Below, piece by piece: positions 19,340 to 26,932 of a stretch of DNA of 64,000 bases. Each line of letters begins with the position of its first letter. Position 1 is the stretch's first letter. The DNA is from an uncultured Bacteroidales bacterium (GTDB taxonomy: Bacteria; Bacteroidota; Bacteroidia; Bacteroidales; UBA932). The notes beneath the pieces are model-generated. The model saw nothing but the letters and a program-made list of their open reading frames with translations. It made no database searches and was not told the origin of the DNA. The stretch covers positions 1 through 64,000 of the forward strand of contig CAKUVD010000005.1 of NCBI GenBank assembly GCA_934695325.1, in the 5' to 3' direction. Made by a program: the position numbers and the translations under genes.

Positions 19340-20782
19340 TTATTCTTTGCCGAAGGCGAAATACGCTTCCTTGCCATAAGGGGTGACACCCTCAACATAG
19401 ACCGCCCTCTTCGCTTTCTTGGCGACATTAACCACGTCCTCAGGTTTGCTTACAGGCTGGTCATTGACATAAAGGATGATGAAGCCTTCCTTCGCTCCTG
19501 CTTCCTGAACCTTTCCCGGGCCGACGGAGACAATCTCGACGCCGGACCTGAGGCCAAGCTGAGAAAGTGTCTCCCTTGAAGCCTCTTTCAGTTTCGCTCC
19601 ATAGAATGCGACTGATCCGTCAATGTCCTTGGAACCGGTCTCCATAGATGTCCCCTGGAACTTGACCTCCAGAGTCTTCTTCTCACCGTCCCTGATGACT
19701 GTCACTTCAGCCTTGTCACCTGGATGGTATGAACTGACCTTTTCCTGCACAGAAGAAGGAGTCGTGATCTCCGTGGAATCGATGGAGACGAGCACGTCTC
19801 CCTTCTTGATTCCGGCCTTGTCAGCCGCTCCTCCCTTTGAAACCTCCTCTATATATACACCTTTCGGAGAAAAAAGTTTCAATTCTTTGGCTCTTTTGTC
19901 ATCAACAGGCGACATAGTGACTCCGAGAATGGCTCTCTTGACGCTTCCGAAATCAATCAGGTCATCGGCGATTCTCTTTACGATATTTGAAGGGACAGCG
20001 AATGAATAGCCAGTGAAAGAACCAGTCTGTGAGATAATTGCGGTATTCACGCCCACCAGTTCTCCTTTCTGGTTCACAAGCGCCCCGCCGCTGTTTCCAG
20101 GATTCACGGCCGCATCCGTCTGGATGAATGACTCTATCTTGAATTCCCCTTGCTCGTGAGGCATCTGACGACCTTTCGCACTGACAATTCCGGCAGTGAT
20201 GGTGGAGCGGAGGTCATACGGACTGCCGATGGCTATCACCCACTGGCCGAGCCTCAATTTGTCCGAGTCTCCGAACGGAACCACCGGAAGTCCCTGAGCG
20301 TCTATCTTGAGGATAGCGACGTCTGTCGCAGGATCCGTGCCGACCACTGTGGCCGGATATGTCTTGTTGTTGTTCAGAGTGACCTCGACTTTCGTAGCGC
20401 CATCAACCACATGATTGTTGGTGACGATATATCCGTCAGAGCGAATTATCACGCCGGAACCGCTGGCCTGCTGTTCCCTCGCCTGCGGAGCCATCTGGTC
20501 TCCGAAGAAGAACTTGAAGAACGGATCGGCGATCGCCGATGACTGCTGCTTTATCGTGACTTTCACATATACGACGGCATCGACGGCCGACTCTGCAGCA
20601 TATGTAAAATCAGGATATTCTGTCTGTGACAGATTGACAGTTCTGTAAGAAGCGCCATCCGCAGAAAGGATCGCTGCTTCTCCCTCTGAAATAAGATGAG
20701 GCGTGCAAGCCTTGACTACGCCGAAAGCTGTCAGACCGGCGACTGCGGCTGATACCAGCATTGTAATGACTGTTTTCTTCAT
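19340..20782 (-). CDS. htrA: Do/HtrA family periplasmic serine protease
   Basis: A 480-residue DegP/DegQ-type protease-chaperone. An N-terminal signal or anchor (residues 1-25) sends it to the periplasm. The trypsin-like domain carries the triad His124 (TNNHVVDG), Asp154 (ATDVAILK) and Ser231 (GNSGGALV). PDZ1 lies at about 290-385, and a more diverged PDZ2 fills the C-terminus to 480. These enzymes degrade or refold damaged envelope proteins. It is the first gene of the htrA-rpoD-argS-ygiQ series; the 187-base gap to dnaN holds both promoters. Only a weak -7-like ATATTTTG is seen on this strand, near 20870. Confidence 0.94.
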   Translation of the reverse strand: MKKTVITMLVSAAVAGLTAFGVVKACTPHLISEGEAAILSADGASYRTVNLSQTEYPDFTYAAESAVDAVVYVKVTIKQQSSAIADPFFKFFFGDQMAPQAREQQASGSGVIIRSDGYIVTNNHVVDGATKVEVTLNNNKTYPATVVGTDPATDVAILKIDAQGLPVVPFGDSDKLRLGQWVIAIGSPYDLRSTITAGIVSAKGRQMPHEQGEFKIESFIQTDAAVNPGNSGGALVNQKGELVGVNTAIISQTGSFTGYSFAVPSNIVKRIADDLIDFGSVKRAILGVTMSPVDDKRAKELKLFSPKGVYIEEVSKGGAADKAGIKKGDVLVSIDSTEITTPSSVQEKVSSYHPGDKAEVTVIRDGEKKTLEVKFQGTSMETGSKDIDGSVAFYGAKLKEASRETLSQLGLRSGVEIVSVGPGKVQEAGAKEGFIILYVNDQPVSKPEDVVNVAKKAKRAVYVEGVTPYGKEAYFAFGKE

Positions 20783-20898
20783 ATCTATGATCTTTTAATA
20801 TTTTCAAACTCCGGACAGGGCCGCTGATGACATTTTTCCAGCTGCCCGGCAAGTGACCTGAAAAATCAAAATATATGCCATAATTCAAGAAAATTACC

Positions 20899-20906
20899 TA
20901 CCTTTG
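20899..20906 (+). promoter_or_regulatory. -7 promoter element for the dnaN operon
   Basis: TACCTTTG is an exact TAnnTTTG match 63 bases before the dnaN start, implying a leader of about 57 bases. No good -33 TTTG is seen. Confidence 0.5.
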
Positions 20907-20969
20907 TATGAAGCCGTATCGGAGCCTGACGGCACTGAAAAAGAACAATAAACGTAAAAATAAAGATAT

Positions 20970-22097
20970 ATGAGACTTGTCATATCAAGTTCAGAGCTGC
21001 TGAAAGGTCTTATGACCGTATCGAAAGCCATCCCGGCAAAGACAACTGAAGCCATTCTGGAAGACTATCTGTTCGTCCTTTCCGGAGACAGACTGGAAGT
21101 CACGGCTTCTGACAAGGAGATAACGATGAAGACACTCATCGGAGTGGAGCCGGTGTCAGCCGAGGATGAGGGAAGGATAGCGGTGCCGGCAAGACAGCTG
21201 AACGACCTGCTCAAGGAGCTGCCGGATCAGCCGATAACGATCAGCACATTGGGCGACAACCAGTTTGAGTGCTCGTGGTCAAGCGGCTCGTCCACACTCC
21301 CGTACTTCAACCCGGACGACTACCCTGAAAGCCAGTCAGCCGGAGAAGATGCCACCACCGTCATCTTCCCTGGGCAGAGCCTCGCCGACGGAATCGGAAA
21401 GACCATCTACGCCTCTTCCGACGAGGACAACCGCCCGGTGATGAACAGTATCTTCTTCGACATCGCCCCGGATGCGACGACGCTGGTGGCATCCGACCTT
21501 CAGAAGCTCACCTGCTATACAGCGGATGACGTGAAGGCCGACGCCCAGTGCTCATTCATTCTGAACAAGAGGCACGCGGCAGTTCTGAAGTCCATCATCG
21601 GAAAAGATGTGGAGGACGTCACCATCACGTTTGACTCCAAGACAGCCGTGTTCAAGTTCGATGACACCACCGTCATCTGCTGCCTCGTGGTAGGAAAATA
21701 CCCAGACTATAGGACAATCATCCCGCAGAACAACTCCAACATATTGAGGATCAACAGGCTTCAGCTTCTGAACACCGTAAGGAGAATCTCAGTATGCTCG
21801 CCTAAGGGATCAAATCATATCAAGTTCGACCTGACGCCTGGCTCTCTGGAGATTTCCGCACAGGATCCAGGGTTCGAGATTGCCGCCCACGAGAAGGTAT
21901 CCTGCCAATATGACGGAAGTGACCTGTCGATAGGATTCAAGTCCACCCATATCATAGAGATGCTCTCAAACCTCACCTGCGAAGAAGTGGTGATGAAATT
22001 CGTGGACAAGAGGCGGTCAGCTCTCCTGCTGCCGTCCGAGGAAGAGGCAAAGAGCGAGAAAGTATTCGGCATCGTGATGCCTATAATGGTCAAGTGA
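20970..22097 (+). CDS. dnaN: DNA polymerase III sliding clamp, beta subunit
   Basis: A 375-residue beta clamp with the expected three repeats and the C-terminal hydrophobic peptide-binding end (VFGIVMPIMVK; family consensus ends in P-M-R/K-L). It encircles DNA and tethers polymerase III and repair enzymes. The length matches the family. It is followed after 1 base by a DnaQ-like exonuclease, an apt partner since proofreading and repair exonucleases often bind the clamp. dnaA and recF are not adjacent, as is common in Bacteroidales. Confidence 0.96.
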   Translation: MRLVISSSELLKGLMTVSKAIPAKTTEAILEDYLFVLSGDRLEVTASDKEITMKTLIGVEPVSAEDEGRIAVPARQLNDLLKELPDQPITISTLGDNQFECSWSSGSSTLPYFNPDDYPESQSAGEDATTVIFPGQSLADGIGKTIYASSDEDNRPVMNSIFFDIAPDATTLVASDLQKLTCYTADDVKADAQCSFILNKRHAAVLKSIIGKDVEDVTITFDSKTAVFKFDDTTVICCLVVGKYPDYRTIIPQNNSNILRINRLQLLNTVRRISVCSPKGSNHIKFDLTPGSLEISAQDPGFEIAAHEKVSCQYDGSDLSIGFKSTHIIEMLSNLTCEEVVMKFVDKRRSALLLPSEEEAKSEKVFGIVMPIMVK

Positions 22098-22098
22098 T

Positions 22099-23073
22099 AT
22101 GGAACTGAATCTTGAAAGACCGCTCCTGTTCTTCGACATCGAAAGCACGGGATTGAATATTGTGTCCGACGCCATCGTGGAGCTCAGTTTCGTAAAAGTG
22201 TTCCCTGACCATCACCACGAGGTCAAGACTTGGAGAGTATGCCCGTGGGATTACAGCGCCGGAAAACAGAAAAGCATCGACCCCGGCGCCAGCCAGGTGA
22301 ACGGCATCCACGATGAAGACGTTACGGACAAGCCGAAATTCATAGAGATAGCCCCGGAGGTCGTCTCTTGGCTGAAGGACAGCGACCTGGCCGGATATAA
22401 CTCCACGAAGTTCGACCTCCCGATGCTCGCGGAGGAGATAGAGCGCGTCCGGACATACTGCAACAAGCGCATCGATGACCCTAAATCAGACGAGAAGAAA
22501 AAGGAGAAGGCTCATAAAGTACTGGAAGCCATCGACATTGACCTTCACGCGAAGCAGATGATCGACGTACAGACCATCTACCATTATATGGAGCCGAGGA
22601 ATCTGAAGGCAGCATACCGCTTCTACTGCGGAGGCGAGGACTTCAAGAACGCGCACTCTGCGGAAGCAGATACTATGGCGACATACGAAGTGCTGAAAGG
22701 TGAGCTCGATATGTACAAGGAGCCGGACAAGTTCCACGAGAATGCGCTAAAGAACAATGTCGAGTTCCTATCCGGAGTCGGCGGACGTCCGCGCACTGTG
22801 GATTATGCAGGAAGGCTCATCCTCGGAAAGAATGACGAGCCTACAATCAGTTTCGGAAAGCACAAGGGCCATACTGCCAGAGAAGTCTACGAGACCGAGC
22901 CTGCATATTTCGCCTGGATAATGAACGGCGAGTTCACTATGGACACGAAGCGCCAGTTCGCACGCCTCAAGGAACAGTTTGAAAGCGAGAAGAAGAAGCC
23001 GCTCGAAGGCGAGGCGCTGAAGAACGCGGCGGAACTGCTCAAGGACAAGTTCCAGCAGGGCAAGCTGTTCTAA
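22099..23073 (+). CDS. DnaQ-like 3'-5' exonuclease with C-terminal accessory domain
   Basis: A 324-residue DEDDh exonuclease. ExoI is FFDIESTGLN (Asp13, Glu15), ExoII is around AGYNSTKFDLPML, and ExoIII is HSAEADTMAT with His and Asp. It removes 3' nucleotides, in proofreading or repair. The C-terminal 80 residues add a small domain with the SFGKHKGHTAREV motif known from DUF3820-like proteins, often found attached to nucleases. It is co-transcribed with dnaN (gap of 1 base), suggesting it works at the clamp. It is not the standard short epsilon subunit, and whether it proofreads for PolC-type or DnaE polymerase is unknown. Confidence 0.9.
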   Translation: MELNLERPLLFFDIESTGLNIVSDAIVELSFVKVFPDHHHEVKTWRVCPWDYSAGKQKSIDPGASQVNGIHDEDVTDKPKFIEIAPEVVSWLKDSDLAGYNSTKFDLPMLAEEIERVRTYCNKRIDDPKSDEKKKEKAHKVLEAIDIDLHAKQMIDVQTIYHYMEPRNLKAAYRFYCGGEDFKNAHSAEADTMATYEVLKGELDMYKEPDKFHENALKNNVEFLSGVGGRPRTVDYAGRLILGKNDEPTISFGKHKGHTAREVYETEPAYFAWIMNGEFTMDTKRQFARLKEQFESEKKKPLEGEALKNAAELLKDKFQQGKLF

Positions 23074-23082
23074 GGCAACGAT

Positions 23083-23646
23083 ATGAACATCATAGTCAAG
23101 ACGGGCGCTGGGAATGTGATCGTGCGTCCGGACACCACCTGGGAGAAGGACAATGAAGACCTTTTCCCCCAGGACTTCATAAAGACATTGACCTTCACGC
23201 CAGTGCTTTTCGCCAGGATATGCAAGCCCGGCAAGAGCGTAGGCTTGAGATTTGCGTCCAGATACTATGATGCGGCGAATTACGGAATTCTGCTCTACCC
23301 CGAGAACATAATCGGTGGTGGAGCGGAAGATTTCGCCGCCGCATCCTGCATCGACCATACATCATTCCTTCCTGCACCGCTATACCAGAAATGCGTATTA
23401 GAGAACAGAGAGAATGAGTTCGTTCTCTACAGGAACGGCGACGAGATATACGGAGCAAGCGCTGACGGCCTGGAAATCATCGAAAAAGCCATCGAGGAAG
23501 CCACAAGGCGCATCTACATACGCACCGGTGACATCATCGCCGTCGAACTTGCAGAGAGGGCTCCGCTGTGGGAAAAAGAGGACGGAGCCATATGTATCAC
23601 AGGCACATTCTGCGAAAACAAGACAATCGACTTCAATATAAAATAG
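23083..23646 (+). CDS. Degenerate fumarylacetoacetate-hydrolase-fold protein
   Basis: A 187-residue protein that follows the outline of short Bacteroidetes FAH-family hydrolases. It has a KPGKSVGLRFASRYYDAANYG segment equivalent to the family's RYYD helix (written here only in part: FASRYYDAANYG), a central strand pair with ENEFVLYRNGDEIYGA, and a late RTGDIIAVELAERAP stretch equivalent to the KIGDxIxTG turn. The acidic metal ligands of active FAH enzymes (the ExE pair and the ARD/TARD motif) are not visible, so it is probably not a hydrolase. It sits 9 bases after the exonuclease and 6 before a flavoprotein gene, in the dnaN operon. Assignment to the fold is by eye and moderate in confidence; its role is unknown. 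Confidence 0.55.
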   Translation: MNIIVKTGAGNVIVRPDTTWEKDNEDLFPQDFIKTLTFTPVLFARICKPGKSVGLRFASRYYDAANYGILLYPENIIGGGAEDFAAASCIDHTSFLPAPLYQKCVLENRENEFVLYRNGDEIYGASADGLEIIEKAIEEATRRIYIRTGDIIAVELAERAPLWEKEDGAICITGTFCENKTIDFNIK

Positions 23647-23652
23647 CTCCAG

Positions 23653-25008
23653 ATGCATTACGACATCATAATCATAGGTGGAGGTGCCGCAGGACTGATG
23701 GCGGCATACGGGGCGCGTACAGCCACGAGCAAGAAGCCAAGTGTCCTGGTGCTCGAGAAGATGCCGAGGCCCGGCAGGAAGATAATGATCACAGGAAAGG
23801 GACGCTGCAACTTCACCAATGTGAAAGGCTGGAATGATTTTTCCACACACGTCAAGTCGAATTCCAAGGCATTGAGGCCGTCATTCTATAACCTGCCACC
23901 TGAAAGGCTTCTGGAGTTCTTCGATATGGCAGGACTCGAATCAGTAGTGGAACGAGGCGACAGGGCATTCCCGAAATCGCATAAGTCAATGGACGTGGTG
24001 GATGCACTGACAGATGCCGCAGTCCGTTCAGGTGCAAGAATAGAGACAGAAAAGGAAGTGACCGAGGTCAATGCAGAAGACACAGGATTCATCATAACCA
24101 CTTCAGATTCGGCTAAATACTCCGCATCGAGACTTATAGTCGCAACCGGAGGCCTTTCCTACCCGTCCACAGGCTCCACAGGTGACGGCTACCGCATCGC
24201 AGAAAGAATGGGGCACAGCATAAGACAATGCTTCCCCTCGCTGACAGCAGTCGTCCCGAAAGGATACAAGATGATTCCTGACGGATACAGGGCAGATATG
24301 AAATGCCACCTCGACAGAAGCCTGCCGCTTTCCGATATGGGAGTGGCCCTGTGCGGCAATTCATTGAAGAATATAGGCCTGCATCTCTATGCCGGAGGAA
24401 CCGAGATCCAAGAAGCGGACGGAGACATCGACTTTACGGACGGAGGAATTGAGGGACCCGCCGGTTTCAACATCAGCAGGAATGCCGTAAAGACAATGGT
24501 GAACGGCGGCAAAGTGAAAATCAGCATTGACCTGAAACCTGGAGTTCCGGAGGAAGAATTCTCGGACAGGGTAAGCAAGCTCTGGAAGGACATACTGGAT
24601 GACAGGAGAAGCGCAGGCAAGCCTGTGAGGCAGTCAGTAAAGATCCTACTGGGAAAACTTATGCCTATGGATCTTATCCCTGGTTTTATGAAATGCCATC
24701 CGGAGATTATCTCAGGTCCCAAAGGAAGGGAGATGCTGAAGCAGAAGGCGCTGGTCAATGCGGTCAGGCGCTGGGAGTTCGAGATAGATGGATATGTCGG
24801 TTATGAACGATGCGTCATCACGGCCGGAGGTATATCCTGTGAGGAAATAGTGCCCAAGACATTGGCTTCCAGGAAATGCCCTGGCCTGTATTTCTGTGGA
24901 GAAGTGCTTGACATTGACGCTGACACTGGAGGATATAACCTCCATATCGCATTCTCTACAGGTCTTCTCGCCGGCAGGTCGGCAGCGTTAAGCCTCGAAG
25001 ATGCCTGA
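23653..25008 (+). CDS. HI0933/BaiN-type FAD-dependent oxidoreductase
   Basis: A 451-residue flavoprotein of the HI0933-like group. The N-terminal dinucleotide fold GGGAAGLMAAYGA is followed by the family motif TGKGRCNFTN, a central TGGLSYPSTGSTGDGY block and a C-terminal FAD motif with GEVLDIDADTGGYNL. Characterised relatives include gut bacterial enzymes acting on C=C bonds, such as the bile-acid reductase BaiN, but most members have no known substrate. It is the last gene of the dnaN series, and its final 21 bases overlap the end of a convergent gene at 24988. Confidence 0.88.
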   Translation: MHYDIIIIGGGAAGLMAAYGARTATSKKPSVLVLEKMPRPGRKIMITGKGRCNFTNVKGWNDFSTHVKSNSKALRPSFYNLPPERLLEFFDMAGLESVVERGDRAFPKSHKSMDVVDALTDAAVRSGARIETEKEVTEVNAEDTGFIITTSDSAKYSASRLIVATGGLSYPSTGSTGDGYRIAERMGHSIRQCFPSLTAVVPKGYKMIPDGYRADMKCHLDRSLPLSDMGVALCGNSLKNIGLHLYAGGTEIQEADGDIDFTDGGIEGPAGFNISRNAVKTMVNGGKVKISIDLKPGVPEEEFSDRVSKLWKDILDDRRSAGKPVRQSVKILLGKLMPMDLIPGFMKCHPEIISGPKGREMLKQKALVNAVRRWEFEIDGYVGYERCVITAGGISCEEIVPKTLASRKCPGLYFCGEVLDIDADTGGYNLHIAFSTGLLAGRSAALSLEDA

Positions 25009-25518
25009 CCTATCCTCAGGAGCACGCAGCTTGGACATAAGCGAGGATACAACTTTCCGTGCCCTGCGGCTCGGCAGGATCCAGAGATATGCCGTAGCTC
25101 CGGCCAGCAAGACACAAAGCGACGTGTTCAGAGCTCCGTGAGCGGCCACTGTCCCAACGATGAGAGCAATGAGCAGAACCCCTATGACAACTCCTCTGAA
25201 AACGGTGCTCTTATTGCCTTCCTTGAACGTGGCGGCATAGCGATACGTTGTCTTTCCGTCGCAGAATTCCTCCCCGGCACTCTCCAAATGGCAGGAGATA
25301 TATCTTACCCGCCAGACAGTGGACCAGTCCAGGAACAAGTCATAATCTCCGGTGGATTCCGGAAGGGAGACGCCCTCCAGGTCATTTACTCTAAGCACTC
25401 GCCCATATTCTTCCATCTCAGCCTTCACTTGACCGAGTGTATTGCCGAAGTTCTCCGCACTGCTGAAGAGTGTCATTCCGGCGTCCATCATCTGTACCTT
25501 CAGGTTAATATCGTTCAT
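24988..25518 (-). CDS. Hypothetical two-helix membrane protein
   Basis: I do not recognise this 176-residue protein. Residues 1-100 are soluble and mixed alpha/beta. They are followed by two membrane helices (FRGVVIGVLLIALIVGTVA and LNTSLCVLLAGATAYLWIL) and a basic tail, so the protein sits in the inner membrane with most of its mass on one face. The stop overlaps the end of the flavoprotein gene by 21 bases on the opposite strand. A perfect -7 element at 25524-25531 lies only 5 bases before the ATG, so the mRNA may be leaderless. Confidence 0.65.
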   Translation of the reverse strand: MNDINLKVQMMDAGMTLFSSAENFGNTLGQVKAEMEEYGRVLRVNDLEGVSLPESTGDYDLFLDWSTVWRVRYISCHLESAGEEFCDGKTTYRYAATFKEGNKSTVFRGVVIGVLLIALIVGTVAAHGALNTSLCVLLAGATAYLWILPSRRARKVVSSLMSKLRAPEDRSGIFEA

Positions 25519-25523
25519 AGGTG

Positions 25524-25531
25524 CAAAGATA
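25524..25531 (-). promoter_or_regulatory. -7 promoter element directly before the 25518 start
   Basis: The minus strand reads TATCTTTG, an exact TAnnTTTG match. It ends 5 bases before the start codon, so transcription would begin at or next to the ATG (leaderless mRNA). It is 12 bases from the opposing element at 25544. Confidence 0.45.
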
Positions 25532-25543
25532 GTCAGAAGTTGC

Positions 25544-25551
25544 TAAATTTG
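25544..25551 (+). promoter_or_regulatory. -7 promoter element for the substrate-binding lipoprotein
   Basis: TAAATTTG is an exact TAnnTTTG match 16 bases before the start at 25568, giving a leader of about 10 bases. It lies back to back with the element at 25524, so the two promoters must share space. Confidence 0.5.
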
Positions 25552-25567
25552 CGAAAAAGAAAGCATA

Positions 25568-26635
25568 ATGAGAAAAACACTGGCCGCCATATCGGCATTG
25601 ACCTTTATAATATGTGGATGTGTACGGAACAACGGAAGCGTACCGGAAAGACACGAAGGATCGGTTCTGTTCAGCATTGACACCTCCAGGAACTGCAGCA
25701 CGATCCGCACATTCCACCCGGACGGAACGATGTCAGACAGCATCTCCATTTCCGGAAGTATGAGCAGAATCATCTGTATGTCATCCAGTTATGTCGCATA
25801 TCTGTCGGCATTGGGATGCGATTCGGTCATCTGCGGGGTCTCCGGAGGAAGATATATTTCAGATCCAGGAGCGAAAGCGAGAATCACCGACGGTAGGATC
25901 GCTGAAGTGGGGTCGGACGCAGCACCGGACTATGAGAAGATAATGTCGTTGGAACCTGACCTCGTGGTGGCATATGAGATGCCAGGCTCCGATTTCATCA
26001 CGAACTTGCGCTCGTTAGGCATCAAAGTCTTGGCATTGAGCGACTATCTGGAGAACAGTCCGCTCGGGAGAGCGTCATATATAAAGGTATTCGGAACACT
26101 CACTGGCAGGCTCGACACGGCCGACTCGCTGTTCAATGTCATTGCCGAAAAATATGATGCACTGGCCGACAAGGTCAATGCTGATGTATCCGGAGGGGCG
26201 AGACGTATTAAAGTGCTGATGAACATTCCATATGCCGATGCCTGGTACATCCCAGGAGGAGACAATTATATGTCACGCCTGATCCAGGATGCCGGAGGCG
26301 AGATTCTCGGTGCCGTTCCCGGCGAGACAGAGTCTTCTATAGTTCCCGTGGAGACAGCATATTCCCTGTCCAGGGATGCAGACGTCTGGCTGAACACAGG
26401 GTGGTGTGACGCCCGGGAGCAGCTATACAGCAGCAACGCACTGTTCAGTTCTTTCAGAATCGGCAAGATATATAACAACACGCGACGGATGACGGAAGGT
26501 GGCGGAAATGATTTCTGGGAAAGCGGGGCCGTCCGTCCGGATCTGATTCTCCAGGACCTTGTCTCGATTCTTCACCCTGAGATCATTTCATCAGGAGATA
26601 CAGGGCTTCATTATTATAAAGAGGTGACAGAATAA
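25568..26635 (+). CDS. BtuF/FecB-like periplasmic substrate-binding lipoprotein
   Basis: A 355-residue lipoprotein: the signal peptide MRKTLAAISALTFIICGC ends in a lipobox with Cys18. The rest is a helical-backbone (cluster A) periplasmic binding fold of the kind used for cobalamin, heme or ferric siderophores, with the recurrent MSLEPDLVVAYE and DADVWLNTGW stretches. No ABC permease or ATPase gene is next to it, so its transporter must be elsewhere or it serves an outer-membrane receptor. Homologues in Bacteroidetes are annotated as iron or B12 binding; the ligand here cannot be decided. tRNA-Thr follows about 100 bases downstream. Confidence 0.83.
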   Translation: MRKTLAAISALTFIICGCVRNNGSVPERHEGSVLFSIDTSRNCSTIRTFHPDGTMSDSISISGSMSRIICMSSSYVAYLSALGCDSVICGVSGGRYISDPGAKARITDGRIAEVGSDAAPDYEKIMSLEPDLVVAYEMPGSDFITNLRSLGIKVLALSDYLENSPLGRASYIKVFGTLTGRLDTADSLFNVIAEKYDALADKVNADVSGGARRIKVLMNIPYADAWYIPGGDNYMSRLIQDAGGEILGAVPGETESSIVPVETAYSLSRDADVWLNTGWCDAREQLYSSNALFSSFRIGKIYNNTRRMTEGGGNDFWESGAVRPDLILQDLVSILHPEIISSGDTGLHYYKEVTE

Positions 26636-26688
26636 TGTTTTTTCTGACGATTTTCCGGAATAAGTATCGGAAATCCGAAAAAAAGCAT

Positions 26689-26696
26689 TACATTTG
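26689..26696 (+). promoter_or_regulatory. -7 promoter element for tRNA-Thr
   Basis: TACATTTG is an exact TAnnTTTG match 40 bases before the mature tRNA. Just upstream (about 26651-26675) an imperfect GATTTTCCG/CGGAAATC inverted repeat followed by A-rich sequence may end the preceding lipoprotein transcript. Confidence 0.5.
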
Positions 26697-26736
26697 TAAT
26701 CCGCATCACCCAATAGGTGAAAGATGCGAACGCGAC

Positions 26737-26809
26737 GCCACTTTAGCTCAGTTGGTAGAGCAGCGCATTCGTAATGCGCAGGTCGAGGGTTCGAACCCCT
26801 TGAGTGGCT
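26737..26809 (+). tRNA. tRNA-Thr (anticodon CGT)
   Basis: A 73-base cloverleaf. The acceptor stem GCCACTT pairs with GAGTGGC. The D arm is AGCTC/AGAGC-like with GGTAG. The anticodon stem GCGCA/TGCGC encloses loop TTCGTAA with anticodon CGT, reading ACG. The variable loop is AGGTC and the T arm is GAGGG-TTCGAAC-CCCTT. The 3' CCA is not encoded. A perfect -7 element precedes it and a strong terminator follows, so it is its own transcription unit. Confidence 0.95.
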
Positions 26810-26817
26810 CAAGATGA

Positions 26818-26856
26818 AGAGACCGCGAAGCCAAGACGACTTTGCGGTCTCTTTTT
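26818..26856 (+). terminator. Intrinsic terminator after tRNA-Thr
   Basis: Stem AGAGACCGC (26818-26826) pairs perfectly with GCGGTCTCT (26844-26852), helped by inner AAG/CTT pairing, and runs into TTTTT. It begins 9 bases after the mature tRNA end. Confidence 0.85.
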
Positions 26857-26932
26857 GTATAACTGGGTATAATTGCCAAAACCGGTTGGTAGAATTCTTT
26901 TTTAGGCCCGTCGCCAACCTGGGCGAGGAAAA

